Below are positions 17,475-25,771 of a stretch of DNA of 64,000 nucleotides, one piece after another. Each line of letters starts with the position of its first letter. Within the stretch, counting starts at the first letter, position 1. This DNA is from JBCDGZ01 sp038750655 (GTDB lineage: Bacteria; Bacteroidota; Bacteroidia; Chitinophagales; Saprospiraceae): positions 10,426-74,425 of the forward strand of contig JBCDGZ010000014.1 in assembly GCA_038750655.1 (NCBI GenBank), read 5' to 3'. The notes below the pieces were generated by a model. It worked only from the letters and a program-made list of their open reading frames with translations. It was not told the DNA's origin and did not search any database. A program made the translations under genes and the position numbers.

Positions 17475-19250
17475 ATGAAATTGCTAAAAATTATCCCCGT
17501 TATTTTATTGTTCTCTCATTGCACATTACAAAATCAACCGACTATGACTTCCCCACAGGACTGGATCACTCCGTTTGAGAAAAATGCCAATACCACGGCG
17601 ACTTACGCCGAGACCATCGACTATTATGAGCGTCTAGCGGCGCAATACGATCAGCTGCAAATCAGTAGCCACGGCGATACGGACAGTGGTCGTCCTATTC
17701 ATCAGCTGGTTTTATCGAAAGACCAAATATTTGAGCCGGCGGCCATTCGGGCCAGCGGCAAACGCATCCTAATGATCAACAATGCCATTCATCCCGGCGA
17801 ACCCTGCGGGGTCGATGCGAGTATGCTCCTGCTACGCGACTATCTCCAAAAACCTACGCTCCAAGCTGAACTGGATTCTCTGGTCATTGTCCTCATCCCG
17901 ATGTATAATATCGGCGGCGCGCTCAATCGCAATAGCCATACCCGCGCCAACCAAGACGGCCCCGAATCCTATGGTTTCCGAGGCAACGCCCGCCACCTCG
18001 ACCTCAACCGCGATTTCATCAAATGCGACTCCCGCAATGCCCAAACCTTCAACCAGATTTTCAGCCGCTGGCAACCCGATGTATTGGTTGATAATCATAC
18101 CTCCAATGGCGCAGATTATCCCTACACTATGACCCTCATCGCGACCCAACATAACAAGCTGGGTGGCCCCCTGGCCGACTACCTCAACAACAGCTTATTG
18201 CCTCGATTGTACCGCGATATGGAAGCCGCTGACTGGGAAATGATCCCCTACGTCTATGCCCGTAGTAGCCCCGACGAAGGCATCGCCGAATTTTTGGATT
18301 ACCCGCGCTATTCCTCCGGCTACGCCTCCTTGTTCAACACCCTGTCCTTCATGCCGGAGACCCACATGCTAAAGCCTTTCAAAGATCGGGTGATGAGCAC
18401 CTATGCCTTTATGCAATGTATGATTCGGGCCATGCAGGAAGAGGGTGCCGAGCTGGCCAAGGCCCGCCAAGCCACCATCGCTCTGACTGAAACCAAGCCT
18501 ACCTTCGAACTGGATTGGGCGATGGATATGGAGGCCGTGGAGGAGCTGCGCTTCAAAGGCTACGCGGCCAAATACAAGCCTAGCGAGGTCAGCGGGCTAG
18601 ACCGCCTCTACTACGATCATAACGAGCCCTATGATAAGTCCATCCCCTACTACAGAAACTACAAGGCCAAACTCAGTATAGAGAAGCCACAAGCCTATAT
18701 CATCCCACAAGCCTATGGCGAAGTCATTGAGCGTTTGCAGTGGAATGGTGTGGAATTGAAACGGTTGGCAGAAGATGGGGAACTGGAAGTAGAGCTGTAC
18801 CGCATCCTGGATTACAAAACCACTAAAAGTCCTTACGAAGGGCATTATTTGCACTCCAATGTTAAAGTGGAAAAAAGTACCCGCCGTTGGCCTTATTTCA
18901 AAGGGGATTACGTTGTTTTGACCAACCAGCCAACCAACCGCTACATCATCGAAACGCTGGAGCCGCAGGCCCCGGATTCCTGGTTTGCCTGGAATTTCTT
19001 CGACGGCATTCTCATGCAAAAAGAATACTTTTCTGCCTATGTATTTGAAGACCTGGCTGCCGAATACCTCAAAGCTGATCCTAAACTCCGCGCTGAGCTG
19101 GAAGCGGCTAAAGAAGCGGATACCGAGCTGGCCAAATCAGCTCGCGCTCAGCTGGAGTTCGTTTATAAGCGCAGTCCACATTACGAGCGTACGCATGAAG
19201 TCTACCCGGTCGGTAGGGTACAAAATGTTGAAGGATTGCCATTGATGTAA
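17475..19250 (+). CDS. M14 family zinc carboxypeptidase, lipoprotein
   Basis: Zinc carboxypeptidase-fold hydrolase. From ATG 17475 the protein is 591 residues with signal MKLLKIIPVILLFSHC and the lipobox cysteine at 16; an upstream start at 17424 would hide the signal, so I prefer 17475. M14 zinc ligands are visible as HPGE (about 106-109) and the histidine of DNHTSNG (about 207), with NRDF supplying the substrate-binding Arg and PETH (about 294) the likely catalytic Glu. The extra 290 C-terminal residues are not recognised. A cell-envelope peptidase of the same broad type as many Bacteroidota M14 lipoproteins. Confidence 0.88.
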   Translation: MKLLKIIPVILLFSHCTLQNQPTMTSPQDWITPFEKNANTTATYAETIDYYERLAAQYDQLQISSHGDTDSGRPIHQLVLSKDQIFEPAAIRASGKRILMINNAIHPGEPCGVDASMLLLRDYLQKPTLQAELDSLVIVLIPMYNIGGALNRNSHTRANQDGPESYGFRGNARHLDLNRDFIKCDSRNAQTFNQIFSRWQPDVLVDNHTSNGADYPYTMTLIATQHNKLGGPLADYLNNSLLPRLYRDMEAADWEMIPYVYARSSPDEGIAEFLDYPRYSSGYASLFNTLSFMPETHMLKPFKDRVMSTYAFMQCMIRAMQEEGAELAKARQATIALTETKPTFELDWAMDMEAVEELRFKGYAAKYKPSEVSGLDRLYYDHNEPYDKSIPYYRNYKAKLSIEKPQAYIIPQAYGEVIERLQWNGVELKRLAEDGELEVELYRILDYKTTKSPYEGHYLHSNVKVEKSTRRWPYFKGDYVVLTNQPTNRYIIETLEPQAPDSWFAWNFFDGILMQKEYFSAYVFEDLAAEYLKADPKLRAELEAAKEADTELAKSARAQLEFVYKRSPHYERTHEVYPVGRVQNVEGLPLM

Positions 19251-19253
19251 TGT

Positions 19254-19306
19254 CAAAAAGTCTGGCCAATTCGTCGAAGACTGCCAAAAAGTCTTTGAAA
19301 AAGTCC
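19254..19306 (+). promoter_or_regulatory. Three CAAAAAGTC-type direct repeats upstream of clpB
   Basis: CAAAAAGTCT occurs exactly at 19254-19263 and 19285-19294 (31 bp apart, about three helical turns), and GAAAAAGTCC at 19297-19306. They lie 145-200 bp before the clpB start and immediately after the stop of the upstream gene. Placement and regular spacing suggest sites for a stress regulator, but no regulator is identified. No consensus TAnnTTTG element is seen between them and clpB. Confidence 0.4.
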
Positions 19307-19450
19307 TATTTTCAGCTTGGTCAACAATTTGATACAAATGACTGTATTCCATAAAGTAACCCAAGTTGCGATTGACTCAACCACCTGACGCATTTACTCT
19401 TCTGATACGGAATCGCAATTTGAATTAAAAAATAAATTGAACAGAGCAAT

Positions 19451-22270
19451 ATGACATACGATAATTTCACAGTAAAATCACAGGAGTCCATCCTAAAAGC
19501 CCAACAGATCGCCGGTGCCAATGACCAACAGCAGGTTGATACGGTCCATCTGATTAAGGGAATTATTGTGACGGATGAACATGTACCCAAATTTCTTCTG
19601 CAAAAGGCCGATGTCAATATGTCGATGTTGGACCGCCAGCTCAATGAAGCCATCAAGGCCTATCCCAAAGTTCAGGGTACCGATAAGCAGTACCTGACCC
19701 AGGATGCCAACAAGGCCCTGAGCCGAGCCAAGAAATTGCTTAAGGATTTTGGGGATGATTACATCTCTATTGAGTTGATCCTGCTGGGCATCATTAAGGG
19801 TACGGATAAGGGAGCCCGTATGCTCAAAGAATTAGGGGCAACTGAAAAGGCGCTGCGGGCCGCTATCGATGAGCTGCGCAAAGGCCGTAAAGTGACCGAC
19901 CAGCACACTGAGGATCAATACAACGCATTAGCCAAATACGCCATCAACCTCAACGAGCGGGCAGAGTCGGGGAAGTTGGATCCTATCGTTGGTCGCGATG
20001 AAGAAATTCGTCGAGTGCTGCACATCCTTTCTCGCCGTAAAAAGAACAACCCCATCCTAATTGGAGAGCCCGGAGTAGGGAAAACGGCTATCGTAGAAGG
20101 CATCGCCTGGCGGATTGTCAAGATGGACGTCCCCGAAAATCTACAGACCAAAAAAATCTTTGTCCTCGATATTGCGGCGCTGATTGCTGGAGCTAAGTTT
20201 AAAGGAGAATTTGAGGAGCGCCTGAAAGGCGTAATCAAAGAGGTGACAGGCTCAGATGGAGAGATTATTCTTTTCATCGATGAAATCCATACCCTCATTG
20301 GAGCAGGTGGTGGCAATGGCGCGATGGATGCGGCCAATATCCTCAAGCCCGCCCTGGCGCGGGGTGACCTGCGGACGATTGGAGCTACTACGCTGGATGA
20401 GTACCAGAAGTACTTCGAGAAGGACAAAGCGTTGGTGCGTCGCTTCCAAACTGTTGTTATTGACGAACCTAGCATCGAAGACACCATTTCTATCCTCCGA
20501 GGCTTGCAGGAGCGCTACGAGGTATACCACAAAATCGAAATCTTAGACGAGGCGCTGATTGCCGCCGCTGAGCTTTCGCATCGCTACATCTCTGACCGCT
20601 ACCTGCCGGACAAGGCCATCGACCTCATCGATGAGGCGGCGGCCAAGCTCCGCCTCGAACTGGACTCTGTTCCCGATGAGATCGACGAGCAAGACCGCAA
20701 GGTACGCCAGTTAGAGATTGAAAAAGAAGCCGTGAAGCGGGAGAAGGATAAGAAAAAGCTGGGGCGCATCAACGAGCAGATTGCCAATGCTAAGGAGAAG
20801 CTGGAGGGCCTGCGCGCTGCTTGGAAAAATGAGAAAGAGATTTTGGATGCTATCCAGAATGTCAAGAAGAAAATGGAAGAACTGGAGCAGCAGGCGGATA
20901 AGGCGGAGCGGGATAGCGACTTTGAACTGGTTGCCAAAATCCGCTACGGTGAGCTGAAGCAGCAAGAGGCGATGTTGAAAGCTGCCGAGGAAAAACTGGA
21001 TGAGCTGCCCGAAGAAAATCGCTTTACTAACGAGGAGGTCAACTCTAATGATATTGCCGAAGTGGTTGGACGCTGGACGGGCATTCCGGTGCAAAAGATG
21101 ATGCAGAGTGAGAAGGACAAGCTGTTGAATTTGGAAGGAGAGATTGGCAAGCGCCTGATCGGGCAGCACGAGGCGGTGGTAGCGGTCTCTGATGCCGTAC
21201 GGCGGAGCCGCGCAGGCTTACAGGATGCCAATAAGCCCATCGGTTCCTTTATCTTCCTCGGGCCAACGGGGGTCGGTAAAACAGAGCTGGCTAAGTCCTT
21301 AGCTGAAGTCCTTTTCGATGATGAGAAGGCCATTACGCGCATCGATATGAGTGAATTTCAAGAGCGGCATTCGGTGTCTCGACTGGTGGGGGCACCTCCG
21401 GGGTACGTGGGGTATGACGAAGGTGGTCAGCTGACGGAGGCGGTACGCCGTAAGCCTTATTCGATTATTCTTTTGGATGAAATCGAGAAGGCCCATCCGG
21501 ATACTTTCAACATTCTGCTGCAAGTGCTGGACGATGGTCGATTGACCGATAACAAAGGGCGGGTGGCCAATTTCAAGAATACCATTATCATTATGACTTC
21601 TAATATGGGCGCGCAAACGATCCTGGAAAATTTCGAAGATCTGGATGCTCTTGGTGATAAGCACCGCACAGAAATCATTGAAACTACCAAGGTGGAGGTT
21701 TTTGAGCACCTCAAAGAAAATCTTCGCCCCGAATTCCTCAATCGTATCGATGAGCAAATCATGTTCCTGCCCTTGTCTAAGAGTGAGATCAAGCAGATTA
21801 TGGAGCTGCTGCTGAAGAAGACGCGGAAAATGCTGGGCAAGAAAGGTATTATCCTGGAATTGAGTGTTAAGGCCAAAAACTTGCTGGCCGATTTAGGCTA
21901 TGATCCTCAGTTTGGTGCGCGACCCATGAAGCGGGTTTTGCAGAAAGAGGTCGTTAATGAGTTGTCTAAATTCGTGCTGGCCGGCACTTTCGCCGCTGGC
22001 GATACCATCTATGTAGACACTGATCGAAAGGGGCTGACCTTCACGCGCGAGCCTTTTGAGGACGACGGCGAAGCGGAACAAGTGGTGCCTCCATCTAGTA
22101 ACGGTAAAGCGGAGGCAGCCAAGGCGGCGGCCCGCAAAAAACAGTTCGATAAGCTAGAAAAGGCGACCAAAGACGTGATGGACGCGGTCAAAGATGTGGA
22201 AGAAGGCGAGCAGCCAACGAAAGAGGAGGATGAAGATGATGCGCCGGAAGTACAGAAAGAGAAAGAATAA
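19451..22270 (+). CDS. clpB: ATP-dependent disaggregase ClpB
   Basis: Hexameric Hsp100 chaperone that works with DnaK to resolve protein aggregates in the cytoplasm. Order: Clp N-terminal double repeat (1-145), first AAA+ domain with Walker A GEPGVGKT (about 203-210) and Walker B LFIDEIHTL, a full coiled-coil middle domain (about 405-525, rich in Lys/Glu) that distinguishes ClpB from ClpA/ClpC, second AAA+ domain with GPTGVGKT (about 603-610), and the ClpB C-terminal domain. At 939 residues it is 70-80 longer than Escherichia coli ClpB. The excess is a charged Lys/Glu/Asp/Ala-rich tail after about residue 870. Confidence 0.96.
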   Translation: MTYDNFTVKSQESILKAQQIAGANDQQQVDTVHLIKGIIVTDEHVPKFLLQKADVNMSMLDRQLNEAIKAYPKVQGTDKQYLTQDANKALSRAKKLLKDFGDDYISIELILLGIIKGTDKGARMLKELGATEKALRAAIDELRKGRKVTDQHTEDQYNALAKYAINLNERAESGKLDPIVGRDEEIRRVLHILSRRKKNNPILIGEPGVGKTAIVEGIAWRIVKMDVPENLQTKKIFVLDIAALIAGAKFKGEFEERLKGVIKEVTGSDGEIILFIDEIHTLIGAGGGNGAMDAANILKPALARGDLRTIGATTLDEYQKYFEKDKALVRRFQTVVIDEPSIEDTISILRGLQERYEVYHKIEILDEALIAAAELSHRYISDRYLPDKAIDLIDEAAAKLRLELDSVPDEIDEQDRKVRQLEIEKEAVKREKDKKKLGRINEQIANAKEKLEGLRAAWKNEKEILDAIQNVKKKMEELEQQADKAERDSDFELVAKIRYGELKQQEAMLKAAEEKLDELPEENRFTNEEVNSNDIAEVVGRWTGIPVQKMMQSEKDKLLNLEGEIGKRLIGQHEAVVAVSDAVRRSRAGLQDANKPIGSFIFLGPTGVGKTELAKSLAEVLFDDEKAITRIDMSEFQERHSVSRLVGAPPGYVGYDEGGQLTEAVRRKPYSIILLDEIEKAHPDTFNILLQVLDDGRLTDNKGRVANFKNTIIIMTSNMGAQTILENFEDLDALGDKHRTEIIETTKVEVFEHLKENLRPEFLNRIDEQIMFLPLSKSEIKQIMELLLKKTRKMLGKKGIILELSVKAKNLLADLGYDPQFGARPMKRVLQKEVVNELSKFVLAGTFAAGDTIYVDTDRKGLTFTREPFEDDGEAEQVVPPSSNGKAEAAKAAARKKQFDKLEKATKDVMDAVKDVEEGEQPTKEEDEDDAPEVQKEKE

Positions 22271-22308
22271 TAACGTTGAAATACGGTACCTCAGAGGCTC
22301 AGAGCGAT

Positions 22309-23181
22309 TTAGTTCTGGGCCTCTGTTGCTTTGATTTCGACTAAGACGGGGTGCTCGGGTTTGGAAGGGTTGATGTTGAAAATTTGTTGGTAGCGGTCGA
22401 AGGCATTGGGCAGCAGCTGTTGGAATTTATCGGGGAAGGTGAAGAAACAGCCGATGCCGATGGCCTGGGCGTCAGGCTCGGGTAGGCCGATGGTTTTTTC
22501 GATGTCTTGCTTGGTGAAGCCACCGATGGCTTCTAGTTTTCCCCAAATAAACTCATCGAATTGTGGATACTCCTGATCGGGATAGGAATTGGTATAGATG
22601 CGGGCAAATTCGTAAAGCCCAATATTGAAGTGCTGCTTGGGTTTAACGACGCCATCCATTAGCTTATTGGCGGCAAAGATCACGACGCCATCCTCCTCAA
22701 AGAGCTCCGAGGCGTGGATGTTGCGAGGAAATTGGGGCGAAAGGAAGGGAAAGGGATAAATTACGATCCGCTCGTATTTGGTCAGCAAATAATCCTCGTG
22801 CCCAAACGTCAGCTGGACGGCCATTGCCGCAATTACTCCCTTGATGTCGTCCGGGACTTCTTCTAGGACATCCTTTCCGATATACTCATGCGCAAAAATG
22901 TACAAGGCCAGGCGCTTTTGAAAACGCTCCTTCAATTGTTGAGAAAGCTTGGTATAGAAAGGAAAAAACTGATCCAGCGTACGGATCATCTTGATGTCCA
23001 GTTTCGGCGGGTTGCGATTATACCACCACCAGTCGATCTGGGGTTGCAAGATGTAAATCACGACGAGCAACAAGGCCTGCGGAATAATACCGTAAGCATA
23101 GGCATCGCTGAATTCCAGGCTGAGGTAAAGACAACCGAAAACGCCTGCAATCAGAGGGAGGGCGATTAATCGTGACAACAT
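22309..23181 (-). CDS. MtfA-like (M90) protein with degenerate zinc motif
   Basis: Resembles the MtfA/M90 peptidase family: two N-terminal hydrophobic segments, the region ...FGHEDYLLTKYERIVIYPFPF, and a later block equivalent to the active-site helix. MtfA peptidases have HEFAH there; this protein reads YEFAR in NIGLYEFARIYTN, so both zinc histidines are replaced while the Glu stays. Protease activity is therefore unlikely; a binding or regulatory role is inference. I start at ATG 23181 (290 residues, MLSRLIALPLIAG) rather than 43 codons further up. It is convergent with clpB. Confidence 0.7.
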   Translation of the reverse strand: MLSRLIALPLIAGVFGCLYLSLEFSDAYAYGIIPQALLLVVIYILQPQIDWWWYNRNPPKLDIKMIRTLDQFFPFYTKLSQQLKERFQKRLALYIFAHEYIGKDVLEEVPDDIKGVIAAMAVQLTFGHEDYLLTKYERIVIYPFPFLSPQFPRNIHASELFEEDGVVIFAANKLMDGVVKPKQHFNIGLYEFARIYTNSYPDQEYPQFDEFIWGKLEAIGGFTKQDIEKTIGLPEPDAQAIGIGCFFTFPDKFQQLLPNAFDRYQQIFNINPSKPEHPVLVEIKATEAQN

Positions 23182-23265
23182 GATTCGCTGAACGTTTATT
23201 CTCTGCAAAATGTTACAATTATTGCACATACAAAAGCTTTTTGAAAAATTAATTGGCCTCGCCCC

Positions 23266-23296
23266 TTGTGCAATCAAAAAAAAGACTATAAATTTG
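23266..23296 (+). promoter_or_regulatory. Consensus Bacteroidota promoter for tRNA-Phe and the his operon
   Basis: TTG (23266-23268), a 20-base spacer and TAAATTTG (23289-23296) match the Bacteroidota -33/-7 consensus exactly. Transcription would start near 23303, about 43 bases before the tRNA. No other promoter fits in the 25 bases between tRNA and leader peptide, so this one may drive both. Confidence 0.7.
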
Positions 23297-23345
23297 CCCC
23301 TCGGTGGCAAAATAGCTCACCCGTCTGTTGAACGCAACAGTGGAA

Positions 23346-23418
23346 GGTACCTTAGCTCAGTTGGTAGAGCACAGGACTGAAAATCCTGGTGTCCCTGGTT
23401 CGATTCCTGGAGGTACCA
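23346..23418 (+). tRNA. tRNA-Phe (GAA)
   Basis: A 73-nt cloverleaf: acceptor GGTACCT/AGGTACC, D-stem GCTC/GAGC, anticodon stem CAGGA/TCCTG around loop CTGAAAA (anticodon GAA), and T-loop TTCGATT, with discriminator A. CCA is not encoded. The T-stem arms are both CCTGG, which leaves a U-U mismatch in the third pair (51:63); other stems are perfect. No terminator lies between it and the his leader peptide 25 bases downstream. Confidence 0.95.
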
Positions 23419-23443
23419 CTATAAAAAATCATTATTCGATCAT

Positions 23444-23521
23444 ATGTTCGCAACTTTTCATCATCACCATCATCTGGCTTTGCTCCCTCGGGCGAATGGT
23501 GATCTGAATGTTGTCTGTTGA
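23444..23521 (+). CDS. His operon leader peptide (five consecutive His codons)
   Basis: A 25-codon ORF from ATG 23444 to TGA 23519-23521. The product starts Met-Phe-Ala-Thr-Phe, has five histidines in a row (residues 6-10, codons CAT CAT CAC CAT CAT) and ends Asn-Val-Val-Cys. It lies between tRNA-Phe and the attenuator of hisG. The His run is the histidine sensor: slow decoding stalls the ribosome there. There is no recognisable Shine-Dalgarno, which is usual in this phylum. Confidence 0.9.
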   Translation: MFATFHHHHHLALLPRANGDLNVVC

Positions 23522-23543
23522 TCGAATAAACAGTCTAAACATC

Positions 23544-23584
23544 AAAAAGAGGCTTACCATTTGCTTGGTAAGCCTCTTTTTTTT
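23544..23584 (+). terminator. Attenuator terminator before hisG
   Basis: AAAAAGAGGCTTACCA (23544-23559) pairs perfectly with TGGTAAGCCTCTTTTT (23566-23581) around a 6-base loop, and a run of eight T ends at 23584. It lies 20 bases before the hisG start, with the leader peptide just upstream. Confidence 0.95.
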
Positions 23585-23604
23585 GGTTTAAAACCTCAAT
23601 AATC

Positions 23605-24465
23605 ATGAAAAAAAGACTCAAAATCGCCATCCAGAAGTCTGGCCGCATGCACGATGGCTCGCTGGATTTACTGCGCAAATGCGGAGTGCGCGTCGAAAAT
23701 GGTCGCGACCAACTGCGGGTACAAGCCAGTAATTTTCCAGTAGATATTCTTTACCTCCGCAATTCTGACATCCCTCAGTACCTCATCGATGGAGTGGCCG
23801 ATGTAGGGATTGTCGGGGAAAACCTATTGGTTGAGAAACAAAAGGAGCTTCGTACGTTGGAGAAACTCGGCTTCTCTAAATGCCGACTGTCCATTGCGAC
23901 ACCCAAAGAAATGCCCTACCAAAGTATCCAAGACCTGCAAGGCAAAAAAATCGCTACTTCCTATCCCAACTCTTTGCAAGCCTTCCTTCAACAACAACAG
24001 ATTCAAGCAGACATCCACGTCATCTCTGGTTCGGTAGAAATTGCCCCAAGTATTGGCCTTGCCGATGCCGTTTGTGATCTAGTGAGTTCTGGGAGCACCC
24101 TTTTTAAAAATGGACTGGAAGAAAAGGAGGTGCTGTTCAAATCGCAGGCCTGCCTCGTTTCCCGCGCTATTGAGGATGCTGATTTAGAGGCTATTCTCGA
24201 GCAATTGCTTTTTCGCCTCCGCTCTGTGATTACGGCGAAGAATTACCGCTATCTCCTAATGAATGTACCTAATGAGCAGTTGGATAAGGTGATTGGTGTT
24301 TTACCGGGAATGAAGAGCCCTACGGTGGTGAAACTAGCGGAAGCGGGTTGGAGTTCGGTGCATACAGTTATCGGAGAAGACGATTTTTGGGAAATCACTT
24401 ACGAGCTGAAAGCCAATGGTGCCGAAGGCATTCTGATTATTCCTATTGAAAAAATGATTCTATAG
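23605..24465 (+). CDS. hisG: ATP phosphoribosyltransferase (HisG, long form)
   Basis: First step of histidine synthesis: ATP plus PRPP gives phosphoribosyl-ATP. The 286 residues start KRLKIAIQKSGRMHDGSLDLL and keep the PRPP-binding region near residues 150-170 (DAVCDLVSSGSTLFKNGL). Length and the C-terminal segment (about 215-286) show the long, self-contained form with its histidine-feedback domain, so no HisZ is needed. First structural gene after the attenuator; hisD follows 20 bases on. Confidence 0.95.
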   Translation: MKKRLKIAIQKSGRMHDGSLDLLRKCGVRVENGRDQLRVQASNFPVDILYLRNSDIPQYLIDGVADVGIVGENLLVEKQKELRTLEKLGFSKCRLSIATPKEMPYQSIQDLQGKKIATSYPNSLQAFLQQQQIQADIHVISGSVEIAPSIGLADAVCDLVSSGSTLFKNGLEEKEVLFKSQACLVSRAIEDADLEAILEQLLFRLRSVITAKNYRYLLMNVPNEQLDKVIGVLPGMKSPTVVKLAEAGWSSVHTVIGEDDFWEITYELKANGAEGILIIPIEKMIL

Positions 24466-24485
24466 CATTGATAAAATCCCTATTT

Positions 24486-25766
24486 ATGCAAATTTATAAT
24501 CAACCTCCTCCATCTCAGTGGCCCGCCCTCCTCAAGCGACCGCTGATCAATGCTCCTGACCTAGAAGCCACGGTCGGGCAATTGCTACAGGATGTTGCCC
24601 AAAGAGGCGATACCGCCCTACGAGAACTGACCCTCCGCTTCGACAAAGTCCAGCTGGACGCGCTGGCGGTCAGCTCCGAAGAGATCACCGAGGGGGCCCG
24701 CCAGGTCGAGCCCGAACTCCAAGCCGCTATCCAACTGGCACACGACAATATCGCTCGCTTTCACGAGGCGCAGCGGCAAGAGAGCATCCGCATTCAGACC
24801 ATGCCTGGTGTCGCCTGCTGGCAGAAAAGTGTAGCCATCGAAAAGGTAGGGCTATATATCCCAGGGGGGACCGCCCCCTTGTTTTCGACGGTGCTGATGG
24901 TGGGCGTGCCTGCGCGCATTGCCGGCTGTCAAGAGCTGGTGCTTTGTACGCCGCCGCAGGCCGATGGCAGCATCAACCCCGTCATCCTCTACACCGCTCA
25001 ATTGCTGGGTATCGATAAAATCTACAAGCTCGGTGGCGCTCAAGCCGTCGCGGCTATGGCCTACGGCACCGAAACGGTCCCCGCCGTCAACAAAATCTTT
25101 GGCCCCGGCAACCAGTACGTCACCACCGCCAAGCAGATCGTCAGCCGAGGGGGCGTCGCCATCGACATGCCCGCAGGGCCCTCCGAGGTGCTGGTGTTGG
25201 CTGGCGAAAACGCCAATCCTGATTTTATTGCCGCCGATCTGCTCTCACAGGCCGAGCACGGCGTCGATAGTCAAGTCGTCCTGTTGGCCTTTAGTGCCGC
25301 CCTGGCCGAGCAAACCCTGTTGGCGATCGAACGGCAGCTGGAAAGCCTGGAGCGAGCGGAGATGGCCCGGGTTGCGCTGCAAAATAGCCCCGCCATCGTA
25401 GTCCAAGATCGCGCTGCTGCCCTGCACTTGATCAACGAATATGGCCCGGAGCACCTCATTTTAGCGATGGACGATGCCGAGCAATTTGCGGAGGGCATTC
25501 GAAATGCCGGTTCGGTCTTTCTTGGGCACTACACTCCCGAATCGGTAGGCGACTATGCCTCTGGCACCAACCATGTTTTACCTACCAATGGCTACGCCAA
25601 AGCGTATAGCGGCCTGAACCTGGATGCTTTTGTGAAAAAGATTACCTTTCAGCAGCTGAGCCCGCAGGGCCTGCGCAATATTGGGCCGGCGGTAGAGCGG
25701 ATGGCCGAAGCAGAGCAGTTGACGGCTCACCGTAATGCAGTAAGTGTTCGCCTCAAAACCCTTTAA
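24486..25766 (+). CDS. hisD: Histidinol dehydrogenase
   Basis: Last enzyme of the pathway: two NAD-dependent oxidations of histidinol to histidine, zinc-dependent. From ATG 24486 it has 426 residues; a TTG 18 bases upstream is less likely. Family blocks are present: GLYIPGGTAPLFSTVLM, FGPGNQYVTTAKQIV, GPSEVLVLAGENANP, SQAEHGVDSQ (zinc and general-base region), EHL and GTNHVLPTNGYAKAYSGL. The stop is 5 bases before hisC. Confidence 0.96.
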   Translation: MQIYNQPPPSQWPALLKRPLINAPDLEATVGQLLQDVAQRGDTALRELTLRFDKVQLDALAVSSEEITEGARQVEPELQAAIQLAHDNIARFHEAQRQESIRIQTMPGVACWQKSVAIEKVGLYIPGGTAPLFSTVLMVGVPARIAGCQELVLCTPPQADGSINPVILYTAQLLGIDKIYKLGGAQAVAAMAYGTETVPAVNKIFGPGNQYVTTAKQIVSRGGVAIDMPAGPSEVLVLAGENANPDFIAADLLSQAEHGVDSQVVLLAFSAALAEQTLLAIERQLESLERAEMARVALQNSPAIVVQDRAAALHLINEYGPEHLILAMDDAEQFAEGIRNAGSVFLGHYTPESVGDYASGTNHVLPTNGYAKAYSGLNLDAFVKKITFQQLSPQGLRNIGPAVERMAEAEQLTAHRNAVSVRLKTL

Positions 25767-25771
25767 TCGCT

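Larger units (their letters stand above)
23432..23584 (+). promoter_or_regulatory. Histidine operon attenuator
   Basis: Three mutually exclusive pairings are visible. Stem 1:2 joins ATCACCAT (23463-23470, inside the His codons) to ATGGTGAT (23496-23503). Stem 2:3, the antiterminator, joins AATGGTGA (23495-23502) to TTACCATT (23554-23561) with one G-U pair. Stem 3:4 is the terminator. A ribosome stalled on the His codons covers strand 1, frees strand 2 to capture strand 3 and so prevents termination; with ample His-tRNA, 1:2 forms and transcription stops before hisG. An extra 11-bp perfect pairing (23432-23442 with 23519-23529) closes off the whole leader ORF, including its stop codon. Confidence 0.88.

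Noticed and set aside
22290..22325. CAGAGGC/GCCTCTG inverted repeat between clpB and the MtfA-like gene
   Set aside because: Arms of only 7 bp, a long loop and no T-run; overlaps the end of a coding sequence, so not called a terminator.
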